Shown: in pieces, positions 8,269-17,580 of the stretch
How positions within the stretch are numbered: position 1 is the stretch's first letter
How the letters are laid out: each line of letters opens with the position of its first letter
Assembly (NCBI RefSeq): GCF_006385255.1
Contig: NZ_VFJE01000049.1
Location: forward strand, 1-64,000
DNA length: 64,000 nt
Direction of reading: 5' to 3'
Origin: Flavobacterium microcysteis
GTDB taxonomy: Bacteria; Bacteroidota; Bacteroidia; Flavobacteriales; Flavobacteriaceae
The notes under the pieces: generated by a model
What the model was told of the DNA's origin: nothing
The model's input: only the letters and a program-made list of their open reading frames with translations
The model's database searches: none
Program-made: the position numbers and the translations under genes

Positions 8269-8348
8269 AACTGAGCGGCTAAGATGGTAAGTTACTGAGA
8301 TGCTAAGGTACTAAGGTGCTGAGGCACTAAGGCAATTAGCAACCTAGA
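8269..8348. repeat. CTAAGG-like octamer array (10 units)
   Basis: Ten consecutive 8-base units with consensus close to TNCTAAGG (for example TGCTAAGG, TACTAAGG, TGCTGAGG, CACTAAGG at 8301-8332), degenerating at both ends. It lies between the miaE start and the blaR1 terminator and has no coding potential. The same octamer occurs at 27561-27616 and inverted at 27679-27893. Confidence 0.75.
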
Positions 8349-8366
8349 AACTCTTAAAAAAACCAA

Positions 8367-8392
8367 AAGGAATCCGAATAATCGGATTCCTT
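8367..8392 (-). terminator. Terminator of the bla-type operon
   Basis: Stem AAGGAATCCGA (8367-8377), loop ATAA, TCGGATTCCTT (8382-8392). Read on the minus strand it ends in a T-rich stretch. About 120 untranslated bases separate it from the blaR1 stop. Confidence 0.75.
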
Positions 8393-8513
8393 CGGGTTAC
8401 TAAACTCAATAACAAATTTAATTTTTGACTTTGCCCGGTTTGTTTTCCGGGTAAGTCGTTTTGAAGATTTTGATTGATTTGATGATGATTGAAACTCTGC
8501 TGATGAGACAGTT

Positions 8514-10676
8514 TTACGATTTTCTGGGTTTAGTGCTATCGATAAGATCTTGATTTGCTATGTCATAATTGTAATAAATAGCGCTAGTATTTGGGTTTAA
8601 ATACTTTGTGAGTTTATAATGTACATTTCCTGTGATTGTTTTTCCATTAAGGATGATATTTTCACGAGAAAGTTTATACGATAAGTTATCCCCACAGACA
8701 ATGGCTTTTTCTTTTTTTAAAACCTGTATGATTTGGTTGTTTATGTCATTTGGAATATCAATACTACCCGTTTCTTTATCCCTTTTTATTTTATAAATTT
8801 TATAAAGACTGTCTTTATTAAACTTCATTTTCTGTAGTTCTTCCTGTTTTATCTTCTTGATTTCGAACATTTCTCCTCTTTTCAACACAAACTTAGCTTT
8901 CTGATCTGCCAACCACAATTCTCTTTTCCCTTTTAAAGCATCCATTTGGGCCCTTTTTTCCTGAATCATTTTGCCTTGCTCTGCTTTTTTATACACAATT
9001 AGATCTTTATTTTCCTTTACTTGTTTAAGTAGGGCTTCTTTTTGTGCTATCATATCAGCCTTTGTCTGATCGGTTATTACACAAATTCCTGATTTTTGTG
9101 CTTCTTCAAATGTCATAGGCCTTATGATTTCGTAGGTAGCACCAGTGGATTGCCTGTTTTTATCGGCTTCAACTCTGGCCTTATAAAATTCAATCTTGGC
9201 TTTTTCATGCTCTTTTTTAGCCTTCTCATGTTCTTTCCAAGCTTTTTTGTCTTCTTTCTTTGCTATTTCATACTCCTTTCTGGCTTTATCATGTTCTTTT
9301 ATAGCTATTTCGTGTTCTTTTTGGGCCTTTTCATGCTCCTTCATCGCAATCTCATGTTCTTTTTGAGCCTTTTCAAATTCAACTTGGGCCTGTGAAGCTT
9401 CCGCTTCATATTGTTTGGCTTCATCCGGAGAAATCGTACCTTCCTGCTGGGCTTTCTGAGCTACAACTTTTGCAGCTTCAGCTTTTACCTTCGCCGTTTC
9501 GGCCTCAGCTTTTTCTATAGCAGCTGTTTTGTATGCATCATGCGCAGCGATTTCTGCTTGGATTTCGTCTTCCCTTAACAACTTATCTCTCGTTAAGTCT
9601 TTCAGATATACTATTTCAGCCTTACTTTCCTTTTCAGCAGTTTTTGCTGTTGTTGCCTTCGTATTGGAACAAGCCAAAGAAAAGGTAAGCATAACAATGA
9701 TACAAAGTGACAGAAAAGTCTTTTCTACAGTATTCAGTGATTTATTATTGTCTTGTATGATGCGCTTTGCTCTTGTTAAAAGCTGATTTTTATTTTTTCC
9801 AAAACCAAGTGCCAGTTCATTCTGTTTCATATTGTATTCCTGAAAAGAAACCAAAGCGTGAACAAATTTGGATTTGCTTTGCGTAATAGTAACAGCAATA
9901 TCATCGCAGCAGTTTTCTCTTTCATCTTTGATTAATGAAGATATCCAAAGGAAACCGGGATTAAAGAAGAACAGGATTTCAGCAAAACTTTGCACTAAAT
10001 TGATGAAATAATCCCTGCGTTTGATATGTGCCAGTTCGTGTAATAATATTGCTTCAATTTGGTCTTGTGGAAGATTAGAAAGCAATCCAACCGGAATCAG
10101 TATAATTGGTTTGAAAAAACCTGTAACGGAAGGAACTTTGACCAATTGGGATTCTAACAGTACGATGTGCTTTTTGATGTTCAGTTTTTTGCTAAGATCT
10201 ACTACTCTATTATTCCAGTATTCAGAAGCATTGTGAACTTTATAGTTTCGGATTCTGTAAACATTTGTCATGTTTCTAAATACTCCAAAACATTTTATAG
10301 CAAAAATCAGGAACCAAATTGCTGCAATTGTCGTTGCGTGCTCATTAAGATAAACTCTGATTTCTTGTAAATAATCAGGAGTGATTTCTGATGGACTTGC
10401 AATTACATCTTTTAATTCTAAAACCGTTGTGCCAGCTATTGTTCTGTCTGAAACTAGTGCTGTTTCCTGTTGGTATTCATAATTAAACGTAAATCCTACT
10501 GCTACCATAAACATCAAGAACAATCCGGAAAGTATATTATAACGAACTATCGCTTTGGATTTTCTTGTAAACACTATAACCAATCCGGCAAAAATTGCCA
10601 GAATCAATCCTTGCCACACTGAATGAATCAGTGTCCAGGAGATTGCCTTCAATATGTTTTCATTGGGCATAATCAT
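8514..10676 (-). CDS. BlaR1/MecR1-like M56 metallopeptidase with heptad-repeat C-terminal region
   Basis: 720 residues. Four membrane segments (about 12-37, 46-63, 113-130, 318-336) frame a cytosolic zinc protease with HELAH (213-217) and DERENCCDD (251-259). In BlaR1 systems this domain is activated by a ligand signal and inactivates BlaI. The C-terminal region after the last membrane segment is not a penicillin-binding sensor: I see no SxxK-type serine domain. Instead there is an Ala/Lys/Glu coiled coil with KEHEKAQ-like heptads (bases about 9180-9400), then an unrecognised region of about 200 residues. It is the last gene of an operon with a serine hydrolase and BlaI. The signal is unknown. 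Confidence 0.8.
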   Translation of the reverse strand: MIMPNENILKAISWTLIHSVWQGLILAIFAGLVIVFTRKSKAIVRYNILSGLFLMFMVAVGFTFNYEYQQETALVSDRTIAGTTVLELKDVIASPSEITPDYLQEIRVYLNEHATTIAAIWFLIFAIKCFGVFRNMTNVYRIRNYKVHNASEYWNNRVVDLSKKLNIKKHIVLLESQLVKVPSVTGFFKPIILIPVGLLSNLPQDQIEAILLHELAHIKRRDYFINLVQSFAEILFFFNPGFLWISSLIKDERENCCDDIAVTITQSKSKFVHALVSFQEYNMKQNELALGFGKNKNQLLTRAKRIIQDNNKSLNTVEKTFLSLCIIVMLTFSLACSNTKATTAKTAEKESKAEIVYLKDLTRDKLLREDEIQAEIAAHDAYKTAAIEKAEAETAKVKAEAAKVVAQKAQQEGTISPDEAKQYEAEASQAQVEFEKAQKEHEIAMKEHEKAQKEHEIAIKEHDKARKEYEIAKKEDKKAWKEHEKAKKEHEKAKIEFYKARVEADKNRQSTGATYEIIRPMTFEEAQKSGICVITDQTKADMIAQKEALLKQVKENKDLIVYKKAEQGKMIQEKRAQMDALKGKRELWLADQKAKFVLKRGEMFEIKKIKQEELQKMKFNKDSLYKIYKIKRDKETGSIDIPNDINNQIIQVLKKEKAIVCGDNLSYKLSRENIILNGKTITGNVHYKLTKYLNPNTSAIYYNYDIANQDLIDSTKPRKS

Positions 10677-10695
10677 GGTCTAAATTTTTTAAGTT

Positions 10696-11073
10696 CTACT
10701 TTTTGTTGTCTAACTGATCCAGAAGGTTTCGAATTTCTTCGATTTCTTCTTTGGTTGTGTTTTTATTTCCTAACAGCTGCATCACCAAGCTGCTGCTGGA
10801 TCCATTGTATAGTGCATCGACAAATTTTTCCAAAAGAAATCCTTTTGTTTTCTTTTCTTCTATTGCCGGGCTGTACACGTGCTTCATCTGGGTCTTATCG
10901 CTAACAAGCATTCCTTTTTCGGTCATAATCTGCATCAATTTTAAGGTTGATGTATATTGAACGGCTCTTTTTTGCTCATTAAGCTGGTCGTTTACAAATC
11001 GTACTGTCGAAGGACCAAACTGCCATAGGACTTGTAAAATTTCTAGTTCTGATTTTGTGGGTTCTGACTGCAT
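10696..11073 (-). CDS. BlaI/MecI/CopY-family repressor
   Basis: 125 residues with an N-terminal winged helix (MQSEPTKSELEILQVLWQFG, then a VQYTSTLKLMQIMTEKG recognition region) and a helical dimerisation tail. BlaI-type repressors bind dyad operators as dimers and are inactivated by the partner M56 protease. The gene lies 7 bases after the serine hydrolase and 19 before blaR1, so the circuit is autoregulated. The palindrome at 12524-12535 in the operon promoter is the likely operator. Confidence 0.85.
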   Translation of the reverse strand: MQSEPTKSELEILQVLWQFGPSTVRFVNDQLNEQKRAVQYTSTLKLMQIMTEKGMLVSDKTQMKHVYSPAIEEKKTKGFLLEKFVDALYNGSSSSLVMQLLGNKNTTKEEIEEIRNLLDQLDNKK

Positions 11074-11080
11074 ATCCTAT

Positions 11081-12457
11081 CTATTTAATTTTTACGGCCT
11101 CAGATCGTATTGAGAGCTCTGGTTGTGTTACAATATATTTGGAAATCGTATTATTTTCTGCTACAAATTCGTAGTAAACCTCAGGCTGGAAACCGGCAAC
11201 CAGAAACTTATTTTCTGAAATCGGAATCAATTCCAATTTGTTTTCAGGATCAAGCCTAGTGTACAGTTTTCCTTTTTCAAAAACCAATTCCCGTTCATTT
11301 CCTTTCTCGCTTTTATACGTTCCTGCCATTTCTTCCATCTTCTTCTTATCTGCTTTATAAAGAGTACCGAAAAGTATGTTTTTGACCTCCATTTGAGGAA
11401 TTGTTGTTTTTTCGGAAGATTCGTTCTGTAGCATTATTATAGTGTAGCCTTTATCCAGATAACGGGCTATATAAGTCACATAACCCGACCAGCCTCCGCT
11501 ATGCGATACTACTTTTCCGTACACATCACTTGACGATATTCCCCATCCAAAACCATAACGAGTTGCTTTGCCGCTTTGGGTTGGATAAGAACTAAAAATC
11601 AATTCTTTGTCCTGCTTATTAACCAATTTATCAGTGTATAATGCCTGATCCCATAATAAAAGATCGGTTGTAGTCGAATTTACCATACCATCACCAACGA
11701 TTCCATCAAGATAGATTGAATAATAATCCTTGCTGATTTCATCTGGCGTGACAAACCCTTTAACAAGGTCAGAATAAATATATCCTTTGGTGGCATCCTT
11801 AATTTTCTCAGGCTTGAACCATCTTCGGTAGATTCTGGTATCATTCATTTTTAAAGGCTTGAAGATATTTTCCTGTAAATAATCCCCATAGCTTTTCCCG
11901 GAAGCCTTTTCAATAATGCTGGCTAGTATGGCATAACCGGTATTGCTGTATTCATGCTTTTCGCCCGGTTTAAACAAAACTGGCGGTTTCTTTTTTACAA
12001 ACAGATCAATAATCGTCTGGTTTGTTGCAAAACCTTCGTGATTTTCTTCCTGCCCCATAAGTTCCATATAATCTGGAAGTCCTCCTGTATGTACCAGAAG
12101 GTTTTTAATTGTAATGTCATTATACATCGACAATTCCGGCAAAAATTTGGTGATTGGGTCATCATACGAAAGTTTCCCTTGTTTTTGCAGCAGTACGATT
12201 CCCATTGCAGTAAATTGTTTGGAAACAGAAGCCAGTTCAAAAACCGATTTACTCGTCAGTTTTTCCTTTGCCTTGATATCGGAATAACCGAACGATTTCT
12301 GATAAATGACTTTGCCCTTCTCTGCAATTAGGACATTACCATTAAAAGTGCCATCCTTTGCAGCAGACTGGAACAGGCTATCCAACTTTTCAGTTTTGGT
12401 CTGTGCTACAGCAGCCTGCAAAAAAAAGATAGCTGAGATTGTGATTAGTTTTACCAT
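11081..12457 (-). CDS. Secreted serine hydrolase, class C beta-lactamase/PBP-like
   Basis: 458 residues with an N-terminal signal peptide (hydrophobic to about residue 18, ending AVAQ). Catalytic motifs of the beta-lactamase/DD-peptidase family are SVSK (S77, K80), YSN (170-172) and the HSGG motif in VVSHSGGWSGY, with the family signature LLVHTGGLPDY. A lipocalin-like extension of about 100 residues follows. The substrate could be beta-lactams, cell-wall peptides or D-amino-acid esters; these motifs do not separate them. It is the first gene of the BlaI/BlaR1 operon, so it is the regulated effector. Confidence 0.8.
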   Translation of the reverse strand: MVKLITISAIFFLQAAVAQTKTEKLDSLFQSAAKDGTFNGNVLIAEKGKVIYQKSFGYSDIKAKEKLTSKSVFELASVSKQFTAMGIVLLQKQGKLSYDDPITKFLPELSMYNDITIKNLLVHTGGLPDYMELMGQEENHEGFATNQTIIDLFVKKKPPVLFKPGEKHEYSNTGYAILASIIEKASGKSYGDYLQENIFKPLKMNDTRIYRRWFKPEKIKDATKGYIYSDLVKGFVTPDEISKDYYSIYLDGIVGDGMVNSTTTDLLLWDQALYTDKLVNKQDKELIFSSYPTQSGKATRYGFGWGISSSDVYGKVVSHSGGWSGYVTYIARYLDKGYTIIMLQNESSEKTTIPQMEVKNILFGTLYKADKKKMEEMAGTYKSEKGNERELVFEKGKLYTRLDPENKLELIPISENKFLVAGFQPEVYYEFVAENNTISKYIVTQPELSIRSEAVKIK

Positions 12458-12508
12458 TTGATTGATGATGATAGTTATTAAATAAACAATAATTTATTTT
12501 GATTAAAC

Positions 12509-12535
12509 CAAAGGTAGGAAATTTTTCGTACGAAA
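12509..12535 (-). promoter_or_regulatory. Promoter and probable BlaI operator
   Basis: On the minus strand TACCTTTG (12516-12509) matches the TAnnTTTG -7 box. A perfect 12-bp palindrome TTTCGTACGAAA lies at 12524-12535, where the -33/-7 spacer should be. A repressor dimer bound there would block polymerase. The assignment to BlaI is inferred. Confidence 0.55.
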
Positions 12536-12583
12536 TAATTATTAGCTCATTTTTTTTCAAAAAAAATTTTGATCAATAAAAAA

Positions 12584-12604
12584 GCCCATACAAAATGTAT
12601 GGGC
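12584..12604 (-). terminator. glyA terminator
   Basis: GCCCATACA (12584-12592), loop AAA, TGTATGGGC (12596-12604), followed on the minus strand by a T-run. Confidence 0.85.
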
Positions 12605-12627
12605 TTAACTCTATTTTCAACAGATGA

Positions 12628-13902
12628 TTAATAGACAAAAATTGGTCTTTCGCTCATCATTTCGTTTACTTCATCAGCTATTTGCTCTAGAAGCTCTTCG
12701 TTTGTATGGTCTTGGATAACTCTGTCCATCAAATCAACAATAGTTTCCATATCTGCCTCTACCAAACCTCTGGTTGTGATTGCTGCAGTTCCAACACGGA
12801 TACCTGAAGTTACAAATGGAGACTTGTCATCAAACGGAACCATGTTTTTGTTTACAGTGATTTCAGCTTTTACCAATGCGTTTTCTGCTTCTTTACCTGA
12901 AATATTTTTATTTCTAAGGTCAATTAGCATCATGTGGTTGTCTGTACCTCCAGAAATTATGTTATAACCTCTTTTTACAAAAGCTGCTGCCATTGCTTTG
13001 GCATTCTTCTGTAGTTGTCTTGCATAAGCAAAAAACTCGTCAGATAAAGCTTCTCCAAAAGCTACTGCTTTAGCCGCAATGATATGCTCCAACGGTCCAC
13101 CTTGGTTTCCAGGGAAAACAGCAGCATCCAATAAAGATGACATCATTCTGATTTCGCCTTTTGGTGTTTTGATACCGAATGGGTTTTCAAAATCTTTCCC
13201 CATCATGATCATACCACCACGTGGTCCTCTTAATGTTTTATGTGTAGTTGTGGTTACAATATGGCAATGCGGAATTGGGTCGTTCATCAATCCTTTGGCA
13301 ATCAGACCCGCAGGGTGTGAAATATCAGCCAACAATATAGCACCAACACTATCAGCGATTTCTCTAAAACGAGCAAAATCCATATCACGGGAATAAGCCG
13401 AAGCACCTGCAATAATCAATTTTGGTTGTTCTTTAGTAGCAACTTCCTGAATTTTATCGTAGTTCAGCAATCCTGTTTCCTGGTCTACTCCGTAAAATAC
13501 AGGATTGTATAATCTTCCTGAGAAATTTACGGGAGAACCGTGTGTTAAGTGTCCACCATGAGAAAGGTCAAAACCAAGAATCTTATCTCCAGGCTTTAAG
13601 CAAGCATGGTAAACTGATGCATTAGCCTGTGACCCGGAATGCGGCTGTACGTTGGCATATTCTGCACCAAACAAAGCTTTTGCTCTGTCAATAGCAATTT
13701 GCTCAATTACGTCTACTACTTCACAGCCACCATAGTATCTTTTACCAGGATAGCCTTCTGCATATTTATTAGTTAGTATTGAACCTGCTGCTTCAAGCAC
13801 TTGGTCACTCACAAAGTTCTCTGAAGCAATCAGTTCCAATCCGTGGATTTGTCTGTCTTGTTCTTCTAATATTAAGTCAAAAATTTGTTCGTCGCGTAGC
13901 AT
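12628..13902 (-). CDS. glyA: Serine hydroxymethyltransferase
   Basis: 424 residues from the ATG at 13902 ([11 protein letters not shown]). The frame extends further upstream, but that 35-residue addition is not conserved-looking and overlaps the promoter region. Recognisable parts are [22 protein letters not shown], the PLP-lysine motif [14 protein letters not shown] and [10 protein letters not shown]. It interconverts serine and glycine with tetrahydrofolate, supplying one-carbon units. It is divergent from fahA with a 110-base shared promoter region; TATTTTTG (13936-13929, minus strand) is a plausible -7 box. Confidence 0.95.
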   Translation of the reverse strand: MLRDEQIFDLILEEQDRQIHGLELIASENFVSDQVLEAAGSILTNKYAEGYPGKRYYGGCEVVDVIEQIAIDRAKALFGAEYANVQPHSGSQANASVYHACLKPGDKILGFDLSHGGHLTHGSPVNFSGRLYNPVFYGVDQETGLLNYDKIQEVATKEQPKLIIAGASAYSRDMDFARFREIADSVGAILLADISHPAGLIAKGLMNDPIPHCHIVTTTTHKTLRGPRGGMIMMGKDFENPFGIKTPKGEIRMMSSLLDAAVFPGNQGGPLEHIIAAKAVAFGEALSDEFFAYARQLQKNAKAMAAAFVKRGYNIISGGTDNHMMLIDLRNKNISGKEAENALVKAEITVNKNMVPFDDKSPFVTSGIRVGTAAITTRGLVEADMETIVDLMDRVIQDHTNEELLEQIADEVNEMMSERPIFVY

Positions 13903-13945
13903 TTGATAATTTTTTGTTAATTTGAGGACAAAAATACAAAAAGCG

Positions 13946-13976
13946 TTTGTTAAAATGCCATATAACGATATATTTG
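13946..13976 (+). promoter_or_regulatory. Consensus Bacteroidetes promoter of fahA
   Basis: TTTG at 13946-13949, exactly 19 bases, then TATATTTG at 13969-13976. This is the best full match to TTTG-N19-TAnnTTTG in the window. Confidence 0.75.
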
Positions 13977-14012
13977 ATACTTCATTTATAAACAAATAAA
14001 CTAACAATAATA

Positions 14013-15296
14013 ATGCCTATAACAGCAAACGACCCTAATAGGAAATCATGGCTAGATGTACCAAACGACAGCGATTTTCCTATACAGAATATACCTTTTG
14101 GAGTTTTCCTTACCAAAGATGATGTAGTCACAATCGGAACAAGGATTGGAGACTATGCCATTGACCTTGGTGCTTTGCAACAACTGAACTATTTTGAAGG
14201 AATTGACCTGACTGATGATATGTTCATGCAAGACACCCTGAACGACTTTATCTCAGATGGTAAAAAAACCTGGAGATTAGTCCGAAACAGGATTGCCGAT
14301 ATTTTTGACGCTACTAATTCTGAACTAAGAGATAACGAAAAACACAGAGAAACTGTCATTTTTAAGATTGAAGATGTTGAAATGCAACTGCCTGTATTAA
14401 TTGGTGATTATACTGATTTCTACTCCAGCAAAGAGCATGCAACTAACGTTGGAACCATGTTCCGCGATCCTGCAAATGCCTTGTTCCCTAACTGGCTTCA
14501 CATTCCTATAGGCTACCATGGACGAAGCTCAACTATTGTTCCCTCCGGAATTCCTGTACACAGGCCAATGGGACAGACTTTGCCTAATGGCGAAACGACT
14601 CCAGTATTTGGACCATCAAGATTGGTTGATTTTGAATTAGAAACCGCTTTCATTACGACTGATGCTAATATCATGGGAGAAAACATTCCGGTACATGAAG
14701 CAGAAGATTATATTTTTGGAATGGTTCTTTTGAATGACTGGAGCGCCAGAGACATTCAGAAATGGGAATATGTGCCACTAGGGCCATTTTTAGCAAAGAA
14801 CTTTGCTTCTTCTATTTCACCTTGGATCGTAACTATGGATGCTTTAGAACCATTCAGAACAAAAGGCCCAATTCAAGAACCAATGCCATTGCCTTATCTT
14901 CAGGAAAAAGGCAAAAAAACTTTTGATATCAACCTGGAAGTTTCCATACAACCGGAAAATGCCGAAGCAACAGTTATTTCAAAATCCAACTTCAAGTACA
15001 TGTATTGGAGCATGAGCCAGCAATTGGCACACCATACTTCTAACGGTTGCCGTGTTAATTCAGGTGACATGATGGGTTCAGGAACTATTTCCGGTCCTAC
15101 TCCTGACAGCTACGGATCGATGTTGGAATTGACTTGGGGTGGTAAAAATCCAATAACAATGAGTGACGGCACAGAGCGTAAGTTCATTAACGACGGTGAT
15201 ACCGTAATCATGAAAGGCTATTGTGAAAAAGACAGCACACGAATTGGATTTGGAGAAGTTTCCAGCAAATTGCTACCTCCTTTTTTCAGAAAATAA
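14013..15296 (+). CDS. fahA: Fumarylacetoacetase
   Basis: 427 residues, the usual length. The N-terminal SH3-like domain (FGVFLTKDD region) is followed by the FAH catalytic domain with [18 protein letters not shown], the metal site around FELETAFI and [19 protein letters not shown]. It hydrolyses fumarylacetoacetate to fumarate and acetoacetate, the last step of tyrosine/phenylalanine degradation. No other pathway genes are adjacent. It has its own promoter and terminator. Confidence 0.95.
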   Translation: MPITANDPNRKSWLDVPNDSDFPIQNIPFGVFLTKDDVVTIGTRIGDYAIDLGALQQLNYFEGIDLTDDMFMQDTLNDFISDGKKTWRLVRNRIADIFDATNSELRDNEKHRETVIFKIEDVEMQLPVLIGDYTDFYSSKEHATNVGTMFRDPANALFPNWLHIPIGYHGRSSTIVPSGIPVHRPMGQTLPNGETTPVFGPSRLVDFELETAFITTDANIMGENIPVHEAEDYIFGMVLLNDWSARDIQKWEYVPLGPFLAKNFASSISPWIVTMDALEPFRTKGPIQEPMPLPYLQEKGKKTFDINLEVSIQPENAEATVISKSNFKYMYWSMSQQLAHHTSNGCRVNSGDMMGSGTISGPTPDSYGSMLELTWGGKNPITMSDGTERKFINDGDTVIMKGYCEKDSTRIGFGEVSSKLLPPFFRK

Positions 15297-15314
15297 TAGA
15301 TCTCCATATTTTAC

Positions 15315-15340
15315 AAAAGCTCCGGTATTCCGGGGCTTTT
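15315..15340 (+). terminator. fahA terminator
   Basis: AAAAGCTCCGG (15315-15325), loop TATT, CCGGGGCTTTT (15330-15340), then further T residues. One G-T pair. Confidence 0.8.
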
Positions 15341-15409
15341 TTGTTTTGATAACCAAAGCAGAAAACACTTTAAAAAAAGATATATCTTTGCCTAAAATTT
15401 TTAACATTT

Positions 15410-16591
15410 ATGAAGAAGATTACTATCCTGTTTCTAGTTTTTGCTTTAGCATCTTGTGGCGTAAAACAAACTACCAATATGCTAACCAGCGGTGATTATG
15501 ACGGAGCTATTGATAATGCCGTAAACAGCCTTCGTTCTAACAAAGACAAAAAAGGAAAACAGGATTATATCTACTTGCTTGAAGAAGCCTTTGCAAAAGC
15601 AAAAGAACGTGACTTGCGTGATGTTCAGTTTTTAGCAAAAGACGCCAATCCAAGAAACCTGGAGCGTATCTACACTACCTATGTCCAGTTAAACAATCGT
15701 CAGGAAAAAATACGCCCGCTTTTGCCTTTACGTTTGATGAAGGAAAACAGAAACGCTATCTTTCCGTTTGACGATTACACAGACCAAATCGTCAGTAGCA
15801 AAAATGCGCTTTCAAAATACCTTTACGATAACGCCAAAGCCTTACTATTGACAAAAGACAAGATGACAAGCCGTCGTGCCTATGATGATCTTCTTTATCT
15901 TGACCAAATCAATCCTGGTTTTAAAGATGTTCGAAAACTTATGGACGAAGCTCAGCTTAAGGGAACTGATTTCGTAAATGTCTACATGAGAAATGAAACC
16001 AATATGGTCATCCCGATACGCCTTCAAAATGACCTTTTAGATTTCAGCACCAACGGATTGAACGATAAATGGACAGTGTATCATAGCAACAAGCAAAAGA
16101 GTGTCAATTATGATTTTGAGATTGTCGTGAACTTCCGTCAAATCAACATCTCTCCAGAACAGGTAAAAGAAAAACAATTCATTAAAGAAAAGCAGATAAA
16201 AGACGGTGTGAAAAACCTAACGGATTCACGCGGTAATGTAGTCAAAGACAGTTTGGGTAATGTGATTAAGGTTGATAAATTCAAAACAATTAAAGTTGAT
16301 ATTTATGAATTTACGCAATTCAAAGCTGCTCAAGTAACTGCCAAAGTTGACTATATTGATTATAAGTCTGGGCAATTATTACAGACTTTCCCACTGACTA
16401 GTGAATTTATTTTTGAAAACATTTACTCTACTTACCGAGGTGACAGAAGAGCTGCAGATGATTCGTATTATACTTATTTCAACCAAAAAGCAGTTCCTTT
16501 TCCATCCAACGAACAGATGATTTATGACACTGGTGAAGACTTGAAAGTAAAACTGAAGAATATTATTTCCCGAAACAGCATCAGGAGATAA
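15410..16591 (+). CDS. Predicted lipoprotein of unknown function
   Basis: 393 residues. The N-terminus is a lipoprotein signal peptide (MKKITILFLVFALASCG, lipidated Cys at 16). Residues about 20-180 are helical and resemble TPR-like pairs (GDYDGAIDNAVNSL, KGKQDYIYLLEEAFAKAKERD). The C-terminal half is beta-rich with a short repetitive stretch (DSRGNVVKDSLGNVIKVDK). I do not recognise the family. It is probably attached to the outer or inner membrane facing the periplasm. Confidence 0.7.
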   Translation: MKKITILFLVFALASCGVKQTTNMLTSGDYDGAIDNAVNSLRSNKDKKGKQDYIYLLEEAFAKAKERDLRDVQFLAKDANPRNLERIYTTYVQLNNRQEKIRPLLPLRLMKENRNAIFPFDDYTDQIVSSKNALSKYLYDNAKALLLTKDKMTSRRAYDDLLYLDQINPGFKDVRKLMDEAQLKGTDFVNVYMRNETNMVIPIRLQNDLLDFSTNGLNDKWTVYHSNKQKSVNYDFEIVVNFRQINISPEQVKEKQFIKEKQIKDGVKNLTDSRGNVVKDSLGNVIKVDKFKTIKVDIYEFTQFKAAQVTAKVDYIDYKSGQLLQTFPLTSEFIFENIYSTYRGDRRAADDSYYTYFNQKAVPFPSNEQMIYDTGEDLKVKLKNIISRNSIRR

Positions 16592-16721
16592 TTCTTAAAA
16601 AACAACTGTAAACACAAGGTTTCGCACCTCACAACAAATTAAATTACAATAAATTAACATAATTAGTATTTATTTATAAGATTTTATAGGTTAAATTTAT
16701 CACAACCTAAATTTATCAATT

Positions 16722-17579
16722 ATGAATAAAACTACTATGCTATGCTCATTCCTTATGGGCTTATCGGTGTATGCGCAAAAAGTCGAAGATTTTGAACGCA
16801 TTGAGGTAGACGGTTTTTACACCAATCCTCTTTTCTCTCCAACAGGAGAATTTGTCCTTTTAACCGGAGAACATCTTAAAGGTGTTTATCTTCTGGAAAT
16901 GAAAACCAATACTGTAAAGCCTATTTCAGACAAACCGGGTAGCGGTTATGCTTATGTTTGGGACAAGTCGGGTGATTCTTTCTATTTTAAAGAAAAATCC
17001 GATAAGGAATATTTCTCAAATGCTAAGGTCATTAACTTTAATGTCCGTGACAACTATTCCAAAAAGGTAGAAAACATTGATCCTAATTATCTGCCATCTT
17101 ACAGAGGTGTTTCAAAAAAAGGAGACAAACAAGTTGTCGTGTATACTAACCTGGCTAATTTAAAAATAGAAGCCAAAGACCTGTCTACTTCAAGACAGTG
17201 GGTTGTAACCAATGATGAAGGCCAATTCTACAATGCCATGCTTTCTAATGATGGCAAAAAAGTAGCCGTACATAACGGAGCCGATATCTATATTTATGAT
17301 ATTGACGGAAAAACCAAAGGCAGAAAAATCGGAACAGGAATTGCCACCGCCTGGTCTGATGACGACTCCTATCTTATCGGGTTTTTAGACGAAAGCGAAA
17401 ACGGGCATACCGTTAGCAATTCAGAATTGTATCTTTTTGATGTCGAGAAAGGCAAAACCAAAAAGATTACAAATACTGAAGTGATTTTTGAAATGTTTCC
17501 GACCATTCACAAGGACAAAGTCATTTTCTCAGATGACAAGACCGGAAGACTCTTTATCGCAACTCTAAAAATGAATTAA
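16722..17579 (+). CDS. Secreted beta-propeller (WD40/TolB-like) protein
   Basis: 285 residues with a signal peptide ending near YAQ (residues 17-19). The rest contains blades typical of TolB/PD40-like propellers: NPLFSPTGEFVLLTG, GYAYVWDKSGDSFYF, NAMLSNDGKKVAVHNGADI and ATAWSDDDSYLIGF. Such folds bind peptides or scaffold complexes. The stop is one base before the next ATG, so it is co-transcribed and probably translationally coupled with the amidase. A role with cell-wall turnover is a guess from that pairing. Confidence 0.7.
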   Translation: MNKTTMLCSFLMGLSVYAQKVEDFERIEVDGFYTNPLFSPTGEFVLLTGEHLKGVYLLEMKTNTVKPISDKPGSGYAYVWDKSGDSFYFKEKSDKEYFSNAKVINFNVRDNYSKKVENIDPNYLPSYRGVSKKGDKQVVVYTNLANLKIEAKDLSTSRQWVVTNDEGQFYNAMLSNDGKKVAVHNGADIYIYDIDGKTKGRKIGTGIATAWSDDDSYLIGFLDESENGHTVSNSELYLFDVEKGKTKKITNTEVIFEMFPTIHKDKVIFSDDKTGRLFIATLKMN

Positions 17580-17580
17580 G

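Noticed and set aside
13903..14007. Longer N-terminus for GlyA
   Set aside because: The extension is unlike the family and covers the divergent promoter region.
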